NCBI GenBank assembly: GCA_929200295.1
Contig: CAKMZE010000019.1
Location: 12,420 to 29,285, forward strand
Reading direction: 5' to 3'
Origin: an uncultured Alphaproteobacteria bacterium
GTDB taxonomy: Bacteria; Pseudomonadota; Alphaproteobacteria; Rhodobacterales; Rhodobacteraceae
DNA length: 16,866 nucleotides
This document shows, piece by piece, positions 1 through 7,943 of this stretch (its first letter is position 1; every line of letters begins with the position of its first letter). Position numbers and translations under genes: made by a program. The notes below the pieces were generated by a model. It was not told the DNA's origin. It saw only the letters and a list, made by a program, of their open reading frames with translations, and searched no databases.

Positions 1-2463
1 ACCTAAGACGAACAACGCCAAGAGCGCCAGCATCGTCGTCCCAGATGTCATCAATGTGCGCGCAAGCGTTTCATTGATCGACACGTTCAGCACGTCTTTC
101 AACGGTTTTTGTTTAAACTTCCGCAGGTTCTCGCGCACACGGTCAAAGACGATCACCGTGTCATTAATGGAATACCCCACGATCGTCAAAAGTGCGGCGA
201 TAATTGCCAGATCAAATTTGATCTGAAACTGCGAGAATATACCGACCGTCAATAAGACATCATGCAGCAAGGCCAAGACAGCACCCACAGCAAACTGCCA
301 TTCAAACCGCAGCCAAATATAGCACATGATCCCCAACACCGCGAGAATAACCGCGATTGCCGCCGATTGGATCAGCTCGGCCGACACCTTTGGCCCGACA
401 GATTCTGTTGATGGAAACTGCATATTCGGATCAATAGTTTTAAGTGCCTCTTGCACTGAAAGGATCGTTTCATTGGTCACGCTTTCCTCGCCATTTTGGG
501 CCTGAATACGCACCATCGCGACATTTTGATCCTCGGCAAATGTGGGGTCAAAAACTTCGGTAATTGACATATCGCCAAGCTCAAGCGGTGCAAGAGCAGC
601 ACGGTATTCACCCACATCAACCTCAGTTTGTGACTGTGTTCGCATGCTTGTGCCACCTTGGAAATCGATCCCATAGTTGAGCCCTTGAACTGCAAACGAC
701 CCAAAGGACAAGAGCATCGCGATCCCAGATATCCCTAGCCACATGCGCACCCGGTTGAAGAAATCAAACTGGCTCTGGTCTTTGACCAATTTCAAACGCG
801 GCCCTTGCATAATTGTTTTGGGCTTTTTGCGCGCGTACCACAGCACGATCAAAGAGCGCGTCACGAATATCGCAGTAAAGACCGACGTGATAATGCCAAG
901 CCCGAGGGTAATCGCAAAACCTCTGACCGGGCCAGAGCCCATCGCAAAAAGGATCGTTGCCGTCATAAATGTCGTGATGTTTGCATCAATGATTGATGAC
1001 AGCGCTTTTTCATAACCAAGCTCAATCGCCCGTGCTGGGCCTTTTGCGCTGCGCAGCTCTTCGCGGATACGTTCAAACACGATGACATTCGCATCAACGG
1101 CCATACCAATGGTCAGAACGATACCCGCAATCCCCGGCAGGGTGAGCGTGGCACCAAGTAGCGACAATAAGCCAAAGATCAGACCAACATTGATGATCAG
1201 CGCGACATTCGCAAAAATTCCGAACAGCCCATAAGACAAGACCATATAGACCAACACAGCGATGCCCGCGACAGCCGCCGCGACCTTGCCAGCATCAATG
1301 CTGTCTTGGCCGAGCTCAGGCCCGATTGTGCGTTCTTCTAGAAACGTCAGCTCAGCAGGCAGGGCCCCTGCGCGCAAAAGCACCGCAAGGTTTGTCGCCT
1401 CTTCAACCGAAAAACGTCCGGTGATAATGCCAGAGCCACCCGCGATATGGCTTTGGATTGTTGGGGCGCTGATCACCTCTTGGTCGAGCACAATCGCAAA
1501 GGGCGATCCAATGTTTTCAGCCGTATAATCACCGAACTTGCGCCCACCTGTTGGGTTAAAGCGGAAGTTCACAGCCGGCTGGCCATTTTGATCAAAGGCA
1601 GGCTGCGCATCGACCAGCTCTTCACCTGTCACCACAGGGCTACGTTCAATAATATAATAGGTGCCCGGCTCATCTACCGACGGCACGAGCTCATTTCCTG
1701 ATCCCGCAGGGGCGCTCGGGTCACTTGTGCGGCCAACGACAGGCTGGAATGTCAGCTTAGCCGTTGTTCCGATCAGCGCCTTCAGCTCTGCCGCAGACCC
1801 GATACCCGGTACTTGGATCAAAACCCGATCCGTGCCTTGACGCATGATCGTCGGCTCGCGCGTGCCAACCTCATCAATCCGGTTGCGAATAATCTCAAGC
1901 GACTGCCGCATCGTGCGGTCATCAACAGATAGCTTTTCCGCATCACTTAAGCGAACCGTTAGCACCGGGCCATTGGCCGACACTTCGATATCTGTGGCCC
2001 CGATTGTAGCCAATGATGTCGTGGGCCGCGCCAAACCACGTACGATTTCTAATGCGCGTCCCGCGGCCTCTGCATTTGAAATACGTACCATCAACAGATC
2101 ATCTGGGCTGTCTTCGCGGGTGACAAAGCCAACCGTGTCGCGTTCAGCCGCAAGCGCATCACGCACCTCGGGCCATTGCGCATCCATCAATGATGCGTAA
2201 ACATCTGATACCTGCACCTCAGCCAGCAAATGCGCACCGCCGCGCAGATCAAGACCCAGGTTCACCAATCCAGAGGGGAGAGAGGACGGCCATTGCGCAA
2301 ACGCTTCATCAAGCTCCGCAGAGCTTTGCCCCTCAGCAATGAGTGCTGCCGCATCATTATGCGTCTCAACCTTGGTATAAAATGCGTTTGGCATGGCAAG
2401 CAGCAGGCCCACAACGCATGTGGCCCAAATCATAACCTGCTTAAAGCCCGAAATCTGCAACAT
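1..2463 (-). CDS. secDF: Fused protein translocase subunit SecDF (C-terminus cut off by window edge)
   Basis: SecD and SecF use the proton gradient to help pull exported proteins through SecYEG on the periplasmic side. I translated the minus strand from the ATG at 2463 and found 821 codons without a stop to base 1. The SecD half has an N-terminal membrane helix, then the motif DLRGGAHLL, the periplasmic P1 region, and the TM4 motif VDANVIVFERIREE (Asp near residue 457). After SecD's last helix (ITSVFTAIFVTRSLIVLWYA) a short basic linker leads directly into a SecF half starting near residue 565, with LNYGIDFQGGTSMR and YSINDTVIVFDRVREN (Asp near 768). The last part of SecF is missing. A GAGGGG ribosome site lies about 9 bases before the ATG, and yajC ends 30 bases upstream, so the two are co-transcribed. 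The single-chain state is read directly from the sequence. SecDF fusions are known in other bacteria. Confidence 0.95.
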   Translation of the reverse strand, partial: MLQISGFKQVMIWATCVVGLLLAMPNAFYTKVETHNDAAALIAEGQSSAELDEAFAQWPSSLPSGLVNLGLDLRGGAHLLAEVQVSDVYASLMDAQWPEVRDALAAERDTVGFVTREDSPDDLLMVRISNAEAAGRALEIVRGLARPTTSLATIGATDIEVSANGPVLTVRLSDAEKLSVDDRTMRQSLEIIRNRIDEVGTREPTIMRQGTDRVLIQVPGIGSAAELKALIGTTAKLTFQPVVGRTSDPSAPAGSGNELVPSVDEPGTYYIIERSPVVTGEELVDAQPAFDQNGQPAVNFRFNPTGGRKFGDYTAENIGSPFAIVLDQEVISAPTIQSHIAGGSGIITGRFSVEEATNLAVLLRAGALPAELTFLEERTIGPELGQDSIDAGKVAAAVAGIAVLVYMVLSYGLFGIFANVALIINVGLIFGLLSLLGATLTLPGIAGIVLTIGMAVDANVIVFERIREELRSAKGPARAIELGYEKALSSIIDANITTFMTATILFAMGSGPVRGFAITLGLGIITSVFTAIFVTRSLIVLWYARKKPKTIMQGPRLKLVKDQSQFDFFNRVRMWLGISGIAMLLSFGSFAVQGLNYGIDFQGGTSMRTQSQTEVDVGEYRAALAPLELGDMSITEVFDPTFAEDQNVAMVRIQAQNGEESVTNETILSVQEALKTIDPNMQFPSTESVGPKVSAELIQSAAIAVILAVLGIMCYIWLRFEWQFAVGAVLALLHDVLLTVGIFSQFQIKFDLAIIAALLTIVGYSINDTVIVFDRVRENLRKFKQKPLKDVLNVSINETLARTLMTSGTTMLALLALFVLG

Positions 2464-2493
2464 CAGCGAGTGCCCCTCTTTGCCTATTCAGGC

Positions 2494-2775
2494 TTATTTT
2501 GCTGGTTCGGTTTTATTCATAACCGTTGCGATGGTTGACCGGATCACGCGCACAGTGACGCCTGATGCAATCTCAACCTCGATCTCGTTGCTGCCGTCTT
2601 TAACCTTAGTGACTTTGCCAACCACACCGCCTTGCGTGACCACCTGATCACCGCGACGCAGTGCTTCAACCATCTGTTGGTGTTCTTGCAGCTTTTTCTG
2701 CTGTGGCCGAATAAGAAAAAAATACATGATCCCGAAGATCAGTAGAAGTGGTATAAGCGATTCAATGCCCTGCAT
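2494..2775 (-). CDS. yajC: Sec translocon accessory protein YajC
   Basis: YajC is a small inner-membrane protein that associates with SecDF and the YidC/SecYEG holotranslocon; its precise role is minor and debated. The 93-residue product is of normal family length. One hydrophobic helix (residues about 4-22, SLIPLLLIFGIMYFFLI) is followed by the family hallmark RPQQKK, then the cytoplasmic domain with RGDQVVTQGGVVGKV. It is the first gene of the yajC-secDF unit, with 30 bases between its stop and the secDF ATG. A GGGAA ribosome site sits about 8 bases before the ATG. It is divergent from serS, so its promoter must lie in the 210-base gap. The assignment is secure from motif, size and neighbour. 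Confidence 0.96.
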   Translation of the reverse strand: MQGIESLIPLLLIFGIMYFFLIRPQQKKLQEHQQMVEALRRGDQVVTQGGVVGKVTKVKDGSNEIEVEIASGVTVRVIRSTIATVMNKTEPAK

Positions 2776-2985
2776 GTGTGTTTCCCAGTCTCATATCTGT
2801 AGGGGCACGCTTGCAATGCATGGCAAAACCACCCCGGTCTCAAAGTTTTTCGCACAGTATGTTGCAAGCCCCTGAATGGCAACGCGCTAATCGCATATAG
2901 GCGCCACGAATAAGTGGTTCACAGACTGTTTCATTTCAGGCATATGGGGCCGCATAATCATTACGCCAACCCAAGGAGACGATAA
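2776..2985. promoter_or_regulatory. Divergent yajC / serS intergenic regulatory region
   Basis: This 210-base gap separates two genes transcribed away from each other, so promoters for both must be here. A perfect 8-bp inverted repeat is visible: GCTTGCAA at 2809-2816 and TTGCAAGC at 2862-2869, each arm containing the palindrome TTGCAA. A weak possible plus-strand promoter combines TTGCAA (2862-2867) with GCTAAT (2886-2891) at 18-base spacing, but it matches consensus poorly. I see no riboswitch, tRNA or small ORF. That the region holds promoters is inferred from layout; the individual sites are uncertain. Confidence 0.5.
2973..2980 (+). promoter_or_regulatory. Ribosome binding site of serS
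   Basis: AAGGAGAC matches the Shine-Dalgarno consensus well. The AGGAG core ends 7 bases before the ATG at 2986 and fixes that codon as the serS start. Confidence 0.85.
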
Positions 2986-4278
2986 ATGCATGACATCCGC
3001 ATGATCCGTGACAATCCCGCCGCTTTTGATGCGGCTCTGTCGCGTCGTGGAGACGCGCCGCTATCGTCCCAGATTCTTGCCTTGGATGAAAGCCGCCGGG
3101 CCAAGATCAAAGCCGCCGAAGACGCACAATCCGAGGCAAATAAAGCCGCCAAAGAGGTAGGCGCTGCAAAAGCACGCGGCGATGAGGACGCGTTTGCCCG
3201 TCTGCGTGCGCTTGTTGCTGAGAAAAAGGCACAGATTGCAACGCTCAATGAGGATGCAAAGACCGAGGATGCAAAGCTCAACGCGCTTTTGGCCGAAATC
3301 CCCAACCTGCCTTATGATGATGTGCCTGATGGCGCTGATGAAGAGGACAATGTTGAGGTGCGCACATGGGGCAGTATCCCAAATTTTGCGTTTGATCCCA
3401 AAGAGCATTTTGACATCGCAGGCACAATAGCCGGGCTTGATTTCGCAACAGCCGGCAAAACCTCTGGCAGCCGATTTGTGTTTCAGCGCGGGGCCGTAGC
3501 CCGTGTTCATCGTGCGCTCGCGCAGTTTATGATTGATCTGCATGTCGAAGAAAACGGCCTGACCGAGGTCAACACCCCTGTGTTGGTCCGTGACGACGCC
3601 ATGTATGGCACAGATAAGCTGCCGAAATTCGGTGATGATAGCTATCAGACCACAAATGGCTGGTGGTTGATCCCCACATCCGAAGTCACACTGACCTATT
3701 CTGTAGCGGGCGACACGCTGGATGAAGCAGCACTGCCGCAACGCCTCACTGCGCATACGCTTTGTTTCCGATCCGAGGCCGGATCCGCCGGGCGTGATAC
3801 AGCTGGCATGCTGCGACAGCACCAGTTTGAAAAGGTTGAGATGGTGACAATTTGTCATCCTGATCAATCAGATGCCGAGCAACAGCGCATGCTGCGCTGC
3901 GCTGAGGATATCCTTGAGCGTTTGGAGATCCCCTATCGCACCGTGGTGCTTTGTACAGGGGATATGGGATTTGGCGCGCGCCGCACCTATGATATTGAAG
4001 CCTGGTTGCCCGGCCAAAATACCTACCGTGAAATCTCATCTGTCTCTACAACAGGTGATTTTCAGGCGCGTCGCATGAATGCCCGTTTCAAACCCGCCGA
4101 TGGTGGCAAACCCCAGTTTGTGCATACGTTGAACGGATCGGGTCTTGCGGTCGGGCGCTGTCTGATTGCCGTCTTAGAAAATGGCCAGCAAGAGGATGGG
4201 TCTGTGACGCTTCCCACAGCATTGCATCCATATTTGCGCGGCAAAACAACGATCTCTCCAGACGGCACACTGGTCTAA
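2986..4278 (+). CDS. serS: Seryl-tRNA synthetase
   Basis: This class II aminoacyl-tRNA synthetase charges tRNA-Ser (and tRNA-Sec where present) with serine in the cytoplasm. The 430-residue length is standard. Residues 1 to about 105 form the N-terminal helical arm, rich in Ala, Glu and Lys, which grips the long variable arm of the tRNA. The catalytic core follows: TEVNTPVLV (motif 1 region), FRSEAGSAGRDTAGMLRQHQ (motif 2, ATP-binding Arg), the serine-site segment REISSVSTTGDFQARR, and NGSGLAVGR (motif 3). The start is fixed by a strong AAGGAG ribosome site. One small oddity is that the segment usually read as EISSCSN in well-known SerRS proteins has Val in place of Cys here; all catalytic motifs are otherwise intact. 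It converges on der, with only 11 bases between the two stop codons. Confidence 0.98.
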   Translation: MHDIRMIRDNPAAFDAALSRRGDAPLSSQILALDESRRAKIKAAEDAQSEANKAAKEVGAAKARGDEDAFARLRALVAEKKAQIATLNEDAKTEDAKLNALLAEIPNLPYDDVPDGADEEDNVEVRTWGSIPNFAFDPKEHFDIAGTIAGLDFATAGKTSGSRFVFQRGAVARVHRALAQFMIDLHVEENGLTEVNTPVLVRDDAMYGTDKLPKFGDDSYQTTNGWWLIPTSEVTLTYSVAGDTLDEAALPQRLTAHTLCFRSEAGSAGRDTAGMLRQHQFEKVEMVTICHPDQSDAEQQRMLRCAEDILERLEIPYRTVVLCTGDMGFGARRTYDIEAWLPGQNTYREISSVSTTGDFQARRMNARFKPADGGKPQFVHTLNGSGLAVGRCLIAVLENGQQEDGSVTLPTALHPYLRGKTTISPDGTLV

Positions 4279-4281
4279 GAC

Positions 4282-4300
4282 AAAGCCGTTTAGCTTTTTC
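4282..4300 (+). terminator. Weak candidate terminator after serS
   Basis: Just past the serS stop, AAAGC (4282-4286) can pair with GCTTT (4293-4297) around a 6-base loop, running into a short T stretch. The stem is only 5 bp and AT-rich, and it overlaps the end of der on the other strand. It is therefore a weak candidate; Rho-dependent termination is equally possible. Confidence 0.25.
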
Positions 4301-5744
4301 TCGATGTCCGAAGGTGTTTGGACAACCGGGAAGGCTGAGCGGCTTTTTTGTCTTTATATGGGTTTTTGTCGCCCTGATCGCGCAGATAAAGCCGCACGGG
4401 TGTGCCCGGCATGTCAAAATCAGTGCGCAAACCATTGACCAGATAGCGTTTATAGCTTTCAGGCACCGCATCTGGATGCGATGTCATCACGACAAATGCA
4501 GGTGGCCGCGTTTTCACCTGTGCCGCATAGCGCATTTTAATGCGCTTTCCCCCGGGGGCTGGTGGCGGATGCTGCTCTAACATGCCGGTCAACCACCTGT
4601 TTAGTTGCGCCGTTGTCGCGCGTCTGTTCCACACCTCATGAGCACGCATAATCGCTTGATGCAGACGATCAAGCCCCTTGCCTGTTTTGGCTGAAACAGT
4701 GACCAGAGGCGCCCCGCGCAGCTGCGGTAAAAGGCGTTCAAAAGACTGGCGTAACTCTTTTAATTTCTGCTGTTTTTCGGTTTCCGCATCCCATTTATTT
4801 ACCGCAACAACCACAGCGCGGCCTTCGCGCTCTGCGAGGTCTGCGATTCTGAGATCCTGTTGCTCAAAGGGGATTTGCGCATCCAGCAAAACAACAACAA
4901 CTTCGGCAAATTTCACGGCCCGCAACCCATCAGACACTGATAGCTTTTCCAGCTTTTCTTGCACCTTGGCCTTTTTGCGCATGCCAGCGGTGTCAAAAAT
5001 CCGCATTGGCACGTCAAACCATGTCTGCTGGACAGATATCGCATCACGGGTGATGCCTGCCTCTGGCCCAGTGAGCAGGCGTTCCTCGCCTATGATTTGA
5101 TTGATCAGCGTTGATTTGCCCGCATTTGGGCGACCAACAACGGCGATTTGTAGAGGGCGCTCTTTGGTTGGGGATAAAAACTCTTCCGTTTCATCATCGC
5201 TGACGTCCACATCAATCTCTGGCGCATCAGCGGCTGCTTGCTCTGTCAGGCCTTCCGCAATGGGGCGCAGGAAATCGAGCAGCTCGCCCATCCCCTCGCC
5301 GTGTTCTGCGGACATGCGAATAGGCTCGCCCAGCCCAAGGCTAAACGCCTCTAAGACCGTGGCATCCGCCGCCTTCCCCTCAGCCTTATTCGCCGCCAAA
5401 ATCACATGCGCGTTTTTCTTGCGGAGAATATCGGCAAAGACTTCATCCGCAGGCAAAACGCCTGCGCGCGCATCAATCATAAACAAGCAAACATCAGCCA
5501 TTTCAACAGCACGCTCCGTGAGCCGCCGCATCCGACCTTGCAAACTATCGTCTGTGGCCTCTTCGAGGCCAGCGCTGTCAATGACCGTGAATTTTAGGTC
5601 CGCGATACGCCCCTGCCCTTCGCGCAAATCGCGCGTCACACCGGGCTGGTCATCGACCAAAGCCAGCTTCTTTCCGACAAGGCGGTTAAAGAGTGTGGAC
5701 TTTCCAACATTGGGACGCCCGACAATCGCAAGGGTTAAGCTCAT
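4290..5744 (-). CDS. der: Ribosome biogenesis GTPase Der (EngA)
   Basis: Der is an essential GTPase with two tandem G domains that acts in maturation of the 50S ribosomal subunit. Counting from the upstream ATG at 5747, G domain 1 has the P-loop GRPNVGKS (residues 10-17), DSAG as G3 and NKAEG as G4. G domain 2 has GRPNAGKS (205-212), DTAG and NKWD. A KH-like RNA-binding domain with a basic tail (from about residue 375) completes the protein. G domain 1 ends its G4 with Glu instead of the usual NKxD Asp, which I recall as typical of alphaproteobacterial Der. Two adjacent ATG codons (5747, 5744) could start it; I chose 5744 because the upstream GGAG is then 7 bases away. It lies 44 bases after the BamB-like gene, in the same order as yfgM-bamB-der in enterobacteria. 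Confidence 0.97.
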   Translation of the reverse strand: MSLTLAIVGRPNVGKSTLFNRLVGKKLALVDDQPGVTRDLREGQGRIADLKFTVIDSAGLEEATDDSLQGRMRRLTERAVEMADVCLFMIDARAGVLPADEVFADILRKKNAHVILAANKAEGKAADATVLEAFSLGLGEPIRMSAEHGEGMGELLDFLRPIAEGLTEQAAADAPEIDVDVSDDETEEFLSPTKERPLQIAVVGRPNAGKSTLINQIIGEERLLTGPEAGITRDAISVQQTWFDVPMRIFDTAGMRKKAKVQEKLEKLSVSDGLRAVKFAEVVVVLLDAQIPFEQQDLRIADLAEREGRAVVVAVNKWDAETEKQQKLKELRQSFERLLPQLRGAPLVTVSAKTGKGLDRLHQAIMRAHEVWNRRATTAQLNRWLTGMLEQHPPPAPGGKRIKMRYAAQVKTRPPAFVVMTSHPDAVPESYKRYLVNGLRTDFDMPGTPVRLYLRDQGDKNPYKDKKAAQPSRLSKHLRTSRKS

Positions 5745-5788
5745 CATATTGCTCCAACAGCATGACGGGCTGCTACACTATGTTGCGC

Positions 5789-7117
5789 CTAACGGAAAGC
5801 GTGCAGATGACCTGATTTGCTGATCACATATAGCGTTTGGTCCGCGACAACCGGATTTGATGCCGCCCCACCCTCAATCGCGAGCGTTCCTGTCAACGCG
5901 CCAGAGGTCGGATCAAACGACCTGATCTGCCCATCTGATGAGGCCACGATCAAACGGCCCCCCGCAATAATCGGGCCGTAATGGGCAAAGCGTCCCTCGA
6001 CGCGGCCCCAGCGCCCGGTGATTTCATCGGGCAGATCCACACGCCAAACCACGGCGCCACCTCTGCGATCTAGGCGCAAAAGCTCGTTTTGGTCATTGAC
6101 CAAGAACACGGAATCCCCCGCAGGCCATACCGGGCCAACAGTACCTTCACGCGCAGTCCAAAGCCGATCACCTGTTTCAAGATCAAGTGCCACCAAAAAG
6201 CCCGAGACATTGCCAATATAAACGCGATCACCCGCGATCACGGGATCACCCGCAATATCAGAGATCTTTGCAAGTGCAGCACCCGGGCGTGCACCCGCAA
6301 CAACGGTGGACCAGCGGCGCAGCCCGCCTTTGGGGAAGGTCGCGATCACATCACCTGATGAGAATGGGAAAATCGCGATGTCTTTCGTGACACCAGCCCC
6401 AGCCCCGCCTGCAAAGCCTGCGGATGACGGTGTGCCTGTTAGCTGCCAGTGAATGCGCCCGCTTTCGATCTCAATCGCCCAAGCCGTGTTATCCCGACCG
6501 ACAACATATACCAAATCACCCATGACCGTTGGCGCAGAGCTCCCCGGTGCATCAAGATCCTGCGTCCAAAGCACCGCGCCAGAGCTGGCATCAAGCGCGG
6601 TCAGATCACCAAACCCATTGGTCGCAAAGACCCGGCCATCTGCAAATGACAGCCCGCCGCCCGATGCATCTTGTGGATTGTCGCTGCCAGATGAAAGAAC
6701 CCGCGCCCAGAGCATTTGCCCCGATACATCTGTTGCCGTCACACGCGACAGCGCATCAATCGTATATATGACGCCACCTGCAACAACAGGTTCTGCGGTG
6801 ATCCGTGCACGTTGGCTATCGCCCGCACCGATGCTCGTTACAAAATGCGGTTGCAAGCTTTCAGAGAGTGCCGGATGCGCGATCTGATGCGAAGGCGTAC
6901 CGTTTCGGTGCGTCCATGCTGTGTTTGCTTTTGCAGCCCGCACAGAAAATGCGCGTGTTTCATTCTGGCTGGTCGTCGCATCGGTACGGATATCAATACG
7001 CTCTCCTGGGAGAATGATATCCGTTTCACCACATGCGACCATAAACGACACCAACATCATTGTTGAAAATATCGTTTTGCCCGTTGTCATTGTGCCTGTC
7101 ATCGTTTTGCCCGCCAC
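5789..7117 (-). CDS. bamB: BamB-like outer-membrane assembly lipoprotein, PQQ-type beta-propeller
   Basis: BamB is the beta-propeller lipoprotein of the BAM complex, which inserts beta-barrel proteins into the outer membrane. The 442-residue product repeats the propeller blade pattern: VYIGNVSGFLVALDLETGD, VFATNGFGDLTALDASSG, VYVVGRDNTAWAIEIESG, LYVISKSGHLHAFR and others, consistent with a seven- or eight-blade fold. The N-terminus has a short leader ending FMVAC, giving a probable lipidated Cys at residue 29. Met in place of the usual Leu at -3 makes the lipobox slightly atypical. The start is a GTG backed by an AAGGGA ribosome site 6 bases upstream. In-frame ATGs at codons 6, 10 and 20 lack such a site. 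Position between the YfgM-like gene and der matches the conserved yfgM-bamB-der cluster and supports BamB over a generic PQQ-repeat protein. It is about 50 residues longer than E. coli BamB. Confidence 0.88.
   Translation of the reverse strand: MAGKTMTGTMTTGKTIFSTMMLVSFMVACGETDIILPGERIDIRTDATTSQNETRAFSVRAAKANTAWTHRNGTPSHQIAHPALSESLQPHFVTSIGAGDSQRARITAEPVVAGGVIYTIDALSRVTATDVSGQMLWARVLSSGSDNPQDASGGGLSFADGRVFATNGFGDLTALDASSGAVLWTQDLDAPGSSAPTVMGDLVYVVGRDNTAWAIEIESGRIHWQLTGTPSSAGFAGGAGAGVTKDIAIFPFSSGDVIATFPKGGLRRWSTVVAGARPGAALAKISDIAGDPVIAGDRVYIGNVSGFLVALDLETGDRLWTAREGTVGPVWPAGDSVFLVNDQNELLRLDRRGGAVVWRVDLPDEITGRWGRVEGRFAHYGPIIAGGRLIVASSDGQIRSFDPTSGALTGTLAIEGGAASNPVVADQTLYVISKSGHLHAFR
7071..7113 (-). 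repeat. Exact 13-bp direct repeat in the bamB leader
   Basis: The plus-strand sequence ATCGTTTTGCCCG occurs at 7071-7083 and again at 7101-7113, exactly 30 bases apart. The repeat keeps the reading frame and encodes the pattern GKTM/GKTI twice at the start of the lipoprotein leader. It looks like a small in-frame duplication that lengthened the signal peptide's n-region. Confidence 0.8.
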
Positions 7118-7123
7118 GGTTTG

Positions 7124-7129
7124 TCCCTT
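7124..7129 (-). promoter_or_regulatory. Ribosome binding site deciding the bamB GTG start
   Basis: On the minus strand AAGGGA ends 6 bases before the GTG at 7117 and lies just after the stop codon of the upstream YfgM-like gene (TAA at 7137-7135). This supports the GTG over the later in-frame ATG codons and suggests translational coupling. Confidence 0.7.
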
Positions 7130-7134
7130 ATGGG

Positions 7135-7788
7135 TTATTCTTCGCTCAGCTCTGCGCCTAGGGCCACAATCATGCTTTGTGCACGTTCACGCAAGCCCCG
7201 TGTCGCAGATGCATCCTCTGCAATGGCGCGAAAAGTCGCTATTGCTGCATCAATTTCACCGGCAGCGACATCCATCATTGCGGTTTGCTCTAACGCAAGA
7301 AGACTGAATGGCATACCAGGATTTGACATGCTCTCGAGCATTTGACGCCGCGCGGTTTGATCAATTTCGGGTGCATCAATCATCGCAGCCTTGAGCGCTG
7401 CAATGGTGCGGTAATCCTCAGGGATCGTTTGATCTTCGGCAAGTGCGGTCAAAATCTCATGTGCTGCGATCAGATCACCCGCCCCATGCTGCGCCGCGGC
7501 ATTAAGAAGCTCTGTAATCGCTCTCACATCGCCTTGTGCTGTGACCCCGGCCAAAGCATCGGCGCGGGCGGCAGGATCATTTTCGCTGAGTGCGGCAAAT
7601 AGCGCATCGCCTGCCGCTTGGGCTTTCGCTGTGCTTTGTGCTTTGTTGTACTCGTACCACGCAGATCCGCCCACAATGGTAACGACGACCAAAACCGCAA
7701 TCCACCCATATTTGCGCATATATCCATAGAGCCTGTCGCGCCTCACCTCTTCGGTGAATTCTTCAATAAAACTGTCTGGATTGCTCAC
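7135..7788 (-). CDS. YfgM-like tetratricopeptide membrane protein
   Basis: This 217-residue protein belongs to the YfgM / TPR_21 type. In E. coli, YfgM is an inner-membrane protein associated with the SecYEG translocon and periplasmic chaperones. Here a charged N-terminus (SFIEEFTEEVRRDRLYGYMR) precedes one membrane helix (about 28-47, GWIAVLVVVTIVGGSAWYEY). The rest is Ala-rich helical repeats expected to lie in the periplasm. The open frame extends upstream to 7989, but the extension has no family resemblance. The GTG at 7788 has GAGGA 7 bases upstream and yields the usual start of the family (SNPDSFIEE). The next gene (bamB) begins 17 bases after the stop. Function is inferred from family and gene order. 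Confidence 0.87.
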   Translation of the reverse strand: MSNPDSFIEEFTEEVRRDRLYGYMRKYGWIAVLVVVTIVGGSAWYEYNKAQSTAKAQAAGDALFAALSENDPAARADALAGVTAQGDVRAITELLNAAAQHGAGDLIAAHEILTALAEDQTIPEDYRTIAALKAAMIDAPEIDQTARRQMLESMSNPGMPFSLLALEQTAMMDVAAGEIDAAIATFRAIAEDASATRGLRERAQSMIVALGAELSEE

Positions 7789-7795
7789 GCTTTGG

Positions 7796-7800
7796 TCCTC
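7796..7800 (-). promoter_or_regulatory. Ribosome binding site deciding the YfgM-like GTG start
   Basis: GAGGA on the minus strand, 7 bases before the GTG at 7788. It argues that the 67-codon in-frame extension upstream is not translated. Confidence 0.75.
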
Positions 7801-7815
7801 GTTTGAAAGTCGCTT

Positions 7816-7844
7816 ATCATATATTAACGCATACTTACCTTGAA
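7816..7844 (-). promoter_or_regulatory. Candidate promoter for the YfgM-bamB-der operon
   Basis: On the minus strand TTCAAG (7844-7839) and TATGAT (7821-7816) are separated by 17 bases. The -10 box matches sigma-70 consensus at 5 of 6 positions; the -35 box is weak. Transcription would begin around 7809, giving a leader of about 20 bases that still contains the GAGGA ribosome site. Overlapping alternatives such as TTGGCT-16-TTAATA exist. Confidence 0.35.
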
Positions 7845-7919
7845 GCCAAAGCAATTGCCAAGAGGTGCTAAGATATCCGCTCATGTTTCTATGCGGCAGC
7901 GCAGAATATTCCCTTGCAC

Positions 7920-7928
7920 TTATCCACA
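7920..7928 (+). promoter_or_regulatory. Perfect match to the DnaA box, isolated
   Basis: TTATCCACA matches the consensus high-affinity DnaA box exactly. I noticed no second box nearby and there is no origin-associated gene in the window, so it is not evidence for a replication origin. It could let DnaA influence the divergent promoters, or be chance. Confidence 0.35.
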
Positions 7929-7943
7929 GCCTGACGTAAAATG

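Noticed and set aside
3061..3867. Long minus-strand open frame (268 codons) opposite serS
   Set aside because: It lies wholly opposite a clear serS, shows no signature of its own and has no ribosome site; it is a shadow frame of codon bias.
5101..5823. Plus-strand open frame (240 codons) opposite der
   Set aside because: The product is Ser/Arg-rich low-complexity sequence typical of the antisense of a GTPase gene; der itself is unmistakable.
7920..7928. Replication origin indicated by the DnaA box
   Set aside because: A single box with no noticed cluster and no dnaA, dnaN, parA or hemE nearby is not enough for an origin.
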